NCBI GenBank assembly: GCA_963808455.1
Contig: CAWEHT010000294.1
Span: forward strand, 1 to 7,699
Source: CAWEHT01 sp963808455
GTDB taxonomy: Bacteria; Chloroflexota; Anaerolineae; CG2-30-64-16
DNA: 7,699 nt
Reading direction: 5' to 3'
Shown: piece after piece, positions 6,551-7,699 of the stretch
Layout of the letters: every line of letters starts with the position of its first letter
Numbering within the stretch: position 1 is the stretch's first letter
Made by a program: the position numbers and the translations under genes
The notes under the pieces: generated by a model
The model's input: only the letters and a program-made list of their open reading frames with translations
Database searches by the model: none
What the model was told of the DNA's origin: nothing

Positions 6551-7699
6551 GCACCGGTTCCCTGCCCAAGCCGGGCACCTCGTGGCGCATCCGCCGGCGC
6601 GCCGTGGCCTCCATCTGGGCCGGCATTCTGGCGCGGCTCGTCGCCGTGGCGTTGGCCCTGCTCCTGGTGGGCGTGATCCTCAACCTCATGGGCTTGCCGC
6701 CGCTGCTGCTCGGGGCCAAGGCGGTCAGGCAGACGCTGGGCACCGCGTATGGATTGCAGCAAGACCTCATCCTGGCAACTCCATTGGTGCTGACGGGCCT
6801 GGCGGTGGCGATAGGGATGCGGATGTCGCTGTGGAACATCGGGGCCGACGGACAGCTCTTCATGGGTGCGTTCGCGGCCACCGCCGTCGCGCTGAACCTG
6901 AGCGGGCCCACCCCTTTGATGCTCTGCGCCATGCTCCTTGCCGGCGCCGCCGGCGGCGCGCTCTGGATCCTGATCCCGGCGGTCGTGCGCGCGTACTGGA
7001 GCGTAAACGAGATCATCACCACGCTGCTGCTCAATTTCGTGGCCGTCCTGCTGGTCAACCACTTCTCCATGGGGCCCTGGCGCGATCAGGGGGCGGCCAT
7101 CCTTTCGGCTACCCGCCGGCTACCCTATGATTTGCCAACCTTCGGCAACTCCGACGTGCATATCGGCATCGTGATCGCCATCCTCGCCGCCGCGCTGCTG
7201 GCCCTGGCCATCCAGAACACCGGCTGGGGTTACGAAGTCCGCATTGCCGGGGGCAGCCGCCGCACAGCGGAGTTCGCCGGCATGCCCGTGCTGCGCCGCA
7301 TCCTTGTGGTCATGCTGATCTCGGGTGCGCTGGCCGGGATCGCCGGCATGATCGAAGTAGCCGGCACCGCCCATCGCCTTTCCGGCACCATCTCGAACGG
7401 TTATGGCTTCATGGGCATCATCGCCGCTGCGTTGGCCAACGCATCCCCGCTTGCCGTCCTGCCGGCGGGCTTTCTGTTGGCCGTGCTGCTCAATGCCGGC
7501 ATCGTGCTCCAGACTTCGGGCCTCTCGGTCGATGCCATGCTGGCCATCAACGGCGTGATCTTGATCTTCGCGGCGCTGGGTGAGGTTGCCGCGGCCTACA
7601 CCCTGGTCCGGGAGGCGCCCGAACGTCTGCCGGAGCCGGACGAGGTCCCGGTCGAGAGCGGCTGCGCCGACCGCGACACAGCCTTGCTGGCCGACGAGG
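6547..7699 (+). CDS. BMP-type ABC importer permease, first subunit (3' end cut off)
   Basis: An uninterrupted frame of 384 codons starts at GTG 6547 and runs off the window. GGAGGAGGT (6532-6540) lies 6 nt upstream, and the start overlaps the ATPase stop as GTGA, so the two are translationally coupled. The N-terminus is basic (residues 13-18 W-R-I-R-R-R), the first membrane helix covers roughly residues 28-50, and more hydrophobic helices follow. The W-N-I-G-A-D-G-Q motif (96-103) marks BPD_transp_2 permeases of the NupP/YufP type (COG4603), where NIGAEGQ is usual. Later GYGFMGIIAAAL and a last helix ending in FAALGE are also typical. From about residue 345 the chain is a charged Glu/Asp/Pro-rich tail, so the true stop is probably close beyond 7699. 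Such importers usually have a second permease, expected next. No indels are seen here. Confidence 0.92.
   Translation, partial: MSTGSLPKPGTSWRIRRRAVASIWAGILARLVAVALALLLVGVILNLMGLPPLLLGAKAVRQTLGTAYGLQQDLILATPLVLTGLAVAIGMRMSLWNIGADGQLFMGAFAATAVALNLSGPTPLMLCAMLLAGAAGGALWILIPAVVRAYWSVNEIITTLLLNFVAVLLVNHFSMGPWRDQGAAILSATRRLPYDLPTFGNSDVHIGIVIAILAAALLALAIQNTGWGYEVRIAGGSRRTAEFAGMPVLRRILVVMLISGALAGIAGMIEVAGTAHRLSGTISNGYGFMGIIAAALANASPLAVLPAGFLLAVLLNAGIVLQTSGLSVDAMLAINGVILIFAALGEVAAAYTLVREAPERLPEPDEVPVESGCADRDTALLADE

Noticed and set aside
5629..7062. Long minus-strand open frame (477 codons) opposite the ATPase and permease
   Set aside because: It is a shadow of plus-strand coding DNA: the plus strand shows ABC ATPase motifs and a coupled permease here, while the minus translation is low-complexity.
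6582..7130. Plus-strand frame of 182 codons inside the permease region
   Set aside because: It is out of frame with the permease, which starts at GTG 6547 and shows NIGADGQ and membrane helices; this frame gives Arg/Gly/His-rich sequence without membrane segments.
1..7699. CRISPR arrays, tRNA or rRNA genes, insertion sequences
   Set aside because: No direct-repeat array, cloverleaf, rRNA core or transposase sequence was seen on either strand.

Overview
The window is GC-rich DNA with one-directional, operon-like gene order, all genes on the + strand. The substrate-binding lipoprotein carries a long Ala/Pro/Thr/Gln-rich linker after its lipid-attachment cysteine, a style common in Chloroflexota solute-binding proteins. 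An anaerobic or facultative Chloroflexota-type bacterium from a metagenome is my best guess, but this is inference and no taxonomic marker gene is present.

Layout. Positions 1-100 hold a compact control region: two 12-bp palindromes of the form TTGAC-NN-GTCAA and a sigma70-type promoter. About 650 bases of non-coding leader follow. At 758-2857 one reading frame joins a methyltransferase corrinoid protein (B12-binding) to a homologue of the monomethylamine methyltransferase MtmB. The MtmB module has glycine, not pyrrolysine, at the position aligned with the amber codon. A perfect 14-bp hairpin follows. Next is a zinc-dependent nucleobase/nucleoside deaminase of the HAE...PCxxC type (2925-3493). 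Then comes a BMP-family importer: lipoprotein (3674-4852), double ATPase (4945-6550) and first permease (6547 to beyond the window edge).

How they may work together. The set reads as uptake (BMP, ATPase, permease), hydrolytic deamination, and corrinoid-dependent removal of a methyl group. BMP importers often carry nucleosides or related heterocycles, so an N-methylated nucleobase, nucleoside or similar N-methyl heterocycle is an attractive substrate hypothesis. It is not proven by the sequence.

Quality warning. I count six frame-breaking indels against conserved protein sequence: one at the MtmB-like C-terminus, one in the deaminase and four in the ATPase. The ATPase also has a Ser-to-Leu change in Walker A. 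The lipoprotein and the visible permease are intact. The pattern looks more like sequencing or assembly error than decay, though real pseudogenes cannot be excluded. The corrinoid-MtmB fusion may itself be an artefact: removing one G from the GGGGG run at 1418-1422 separates it into two genes of normal length (222 and 465 residues), each with a good ribosome binding site.
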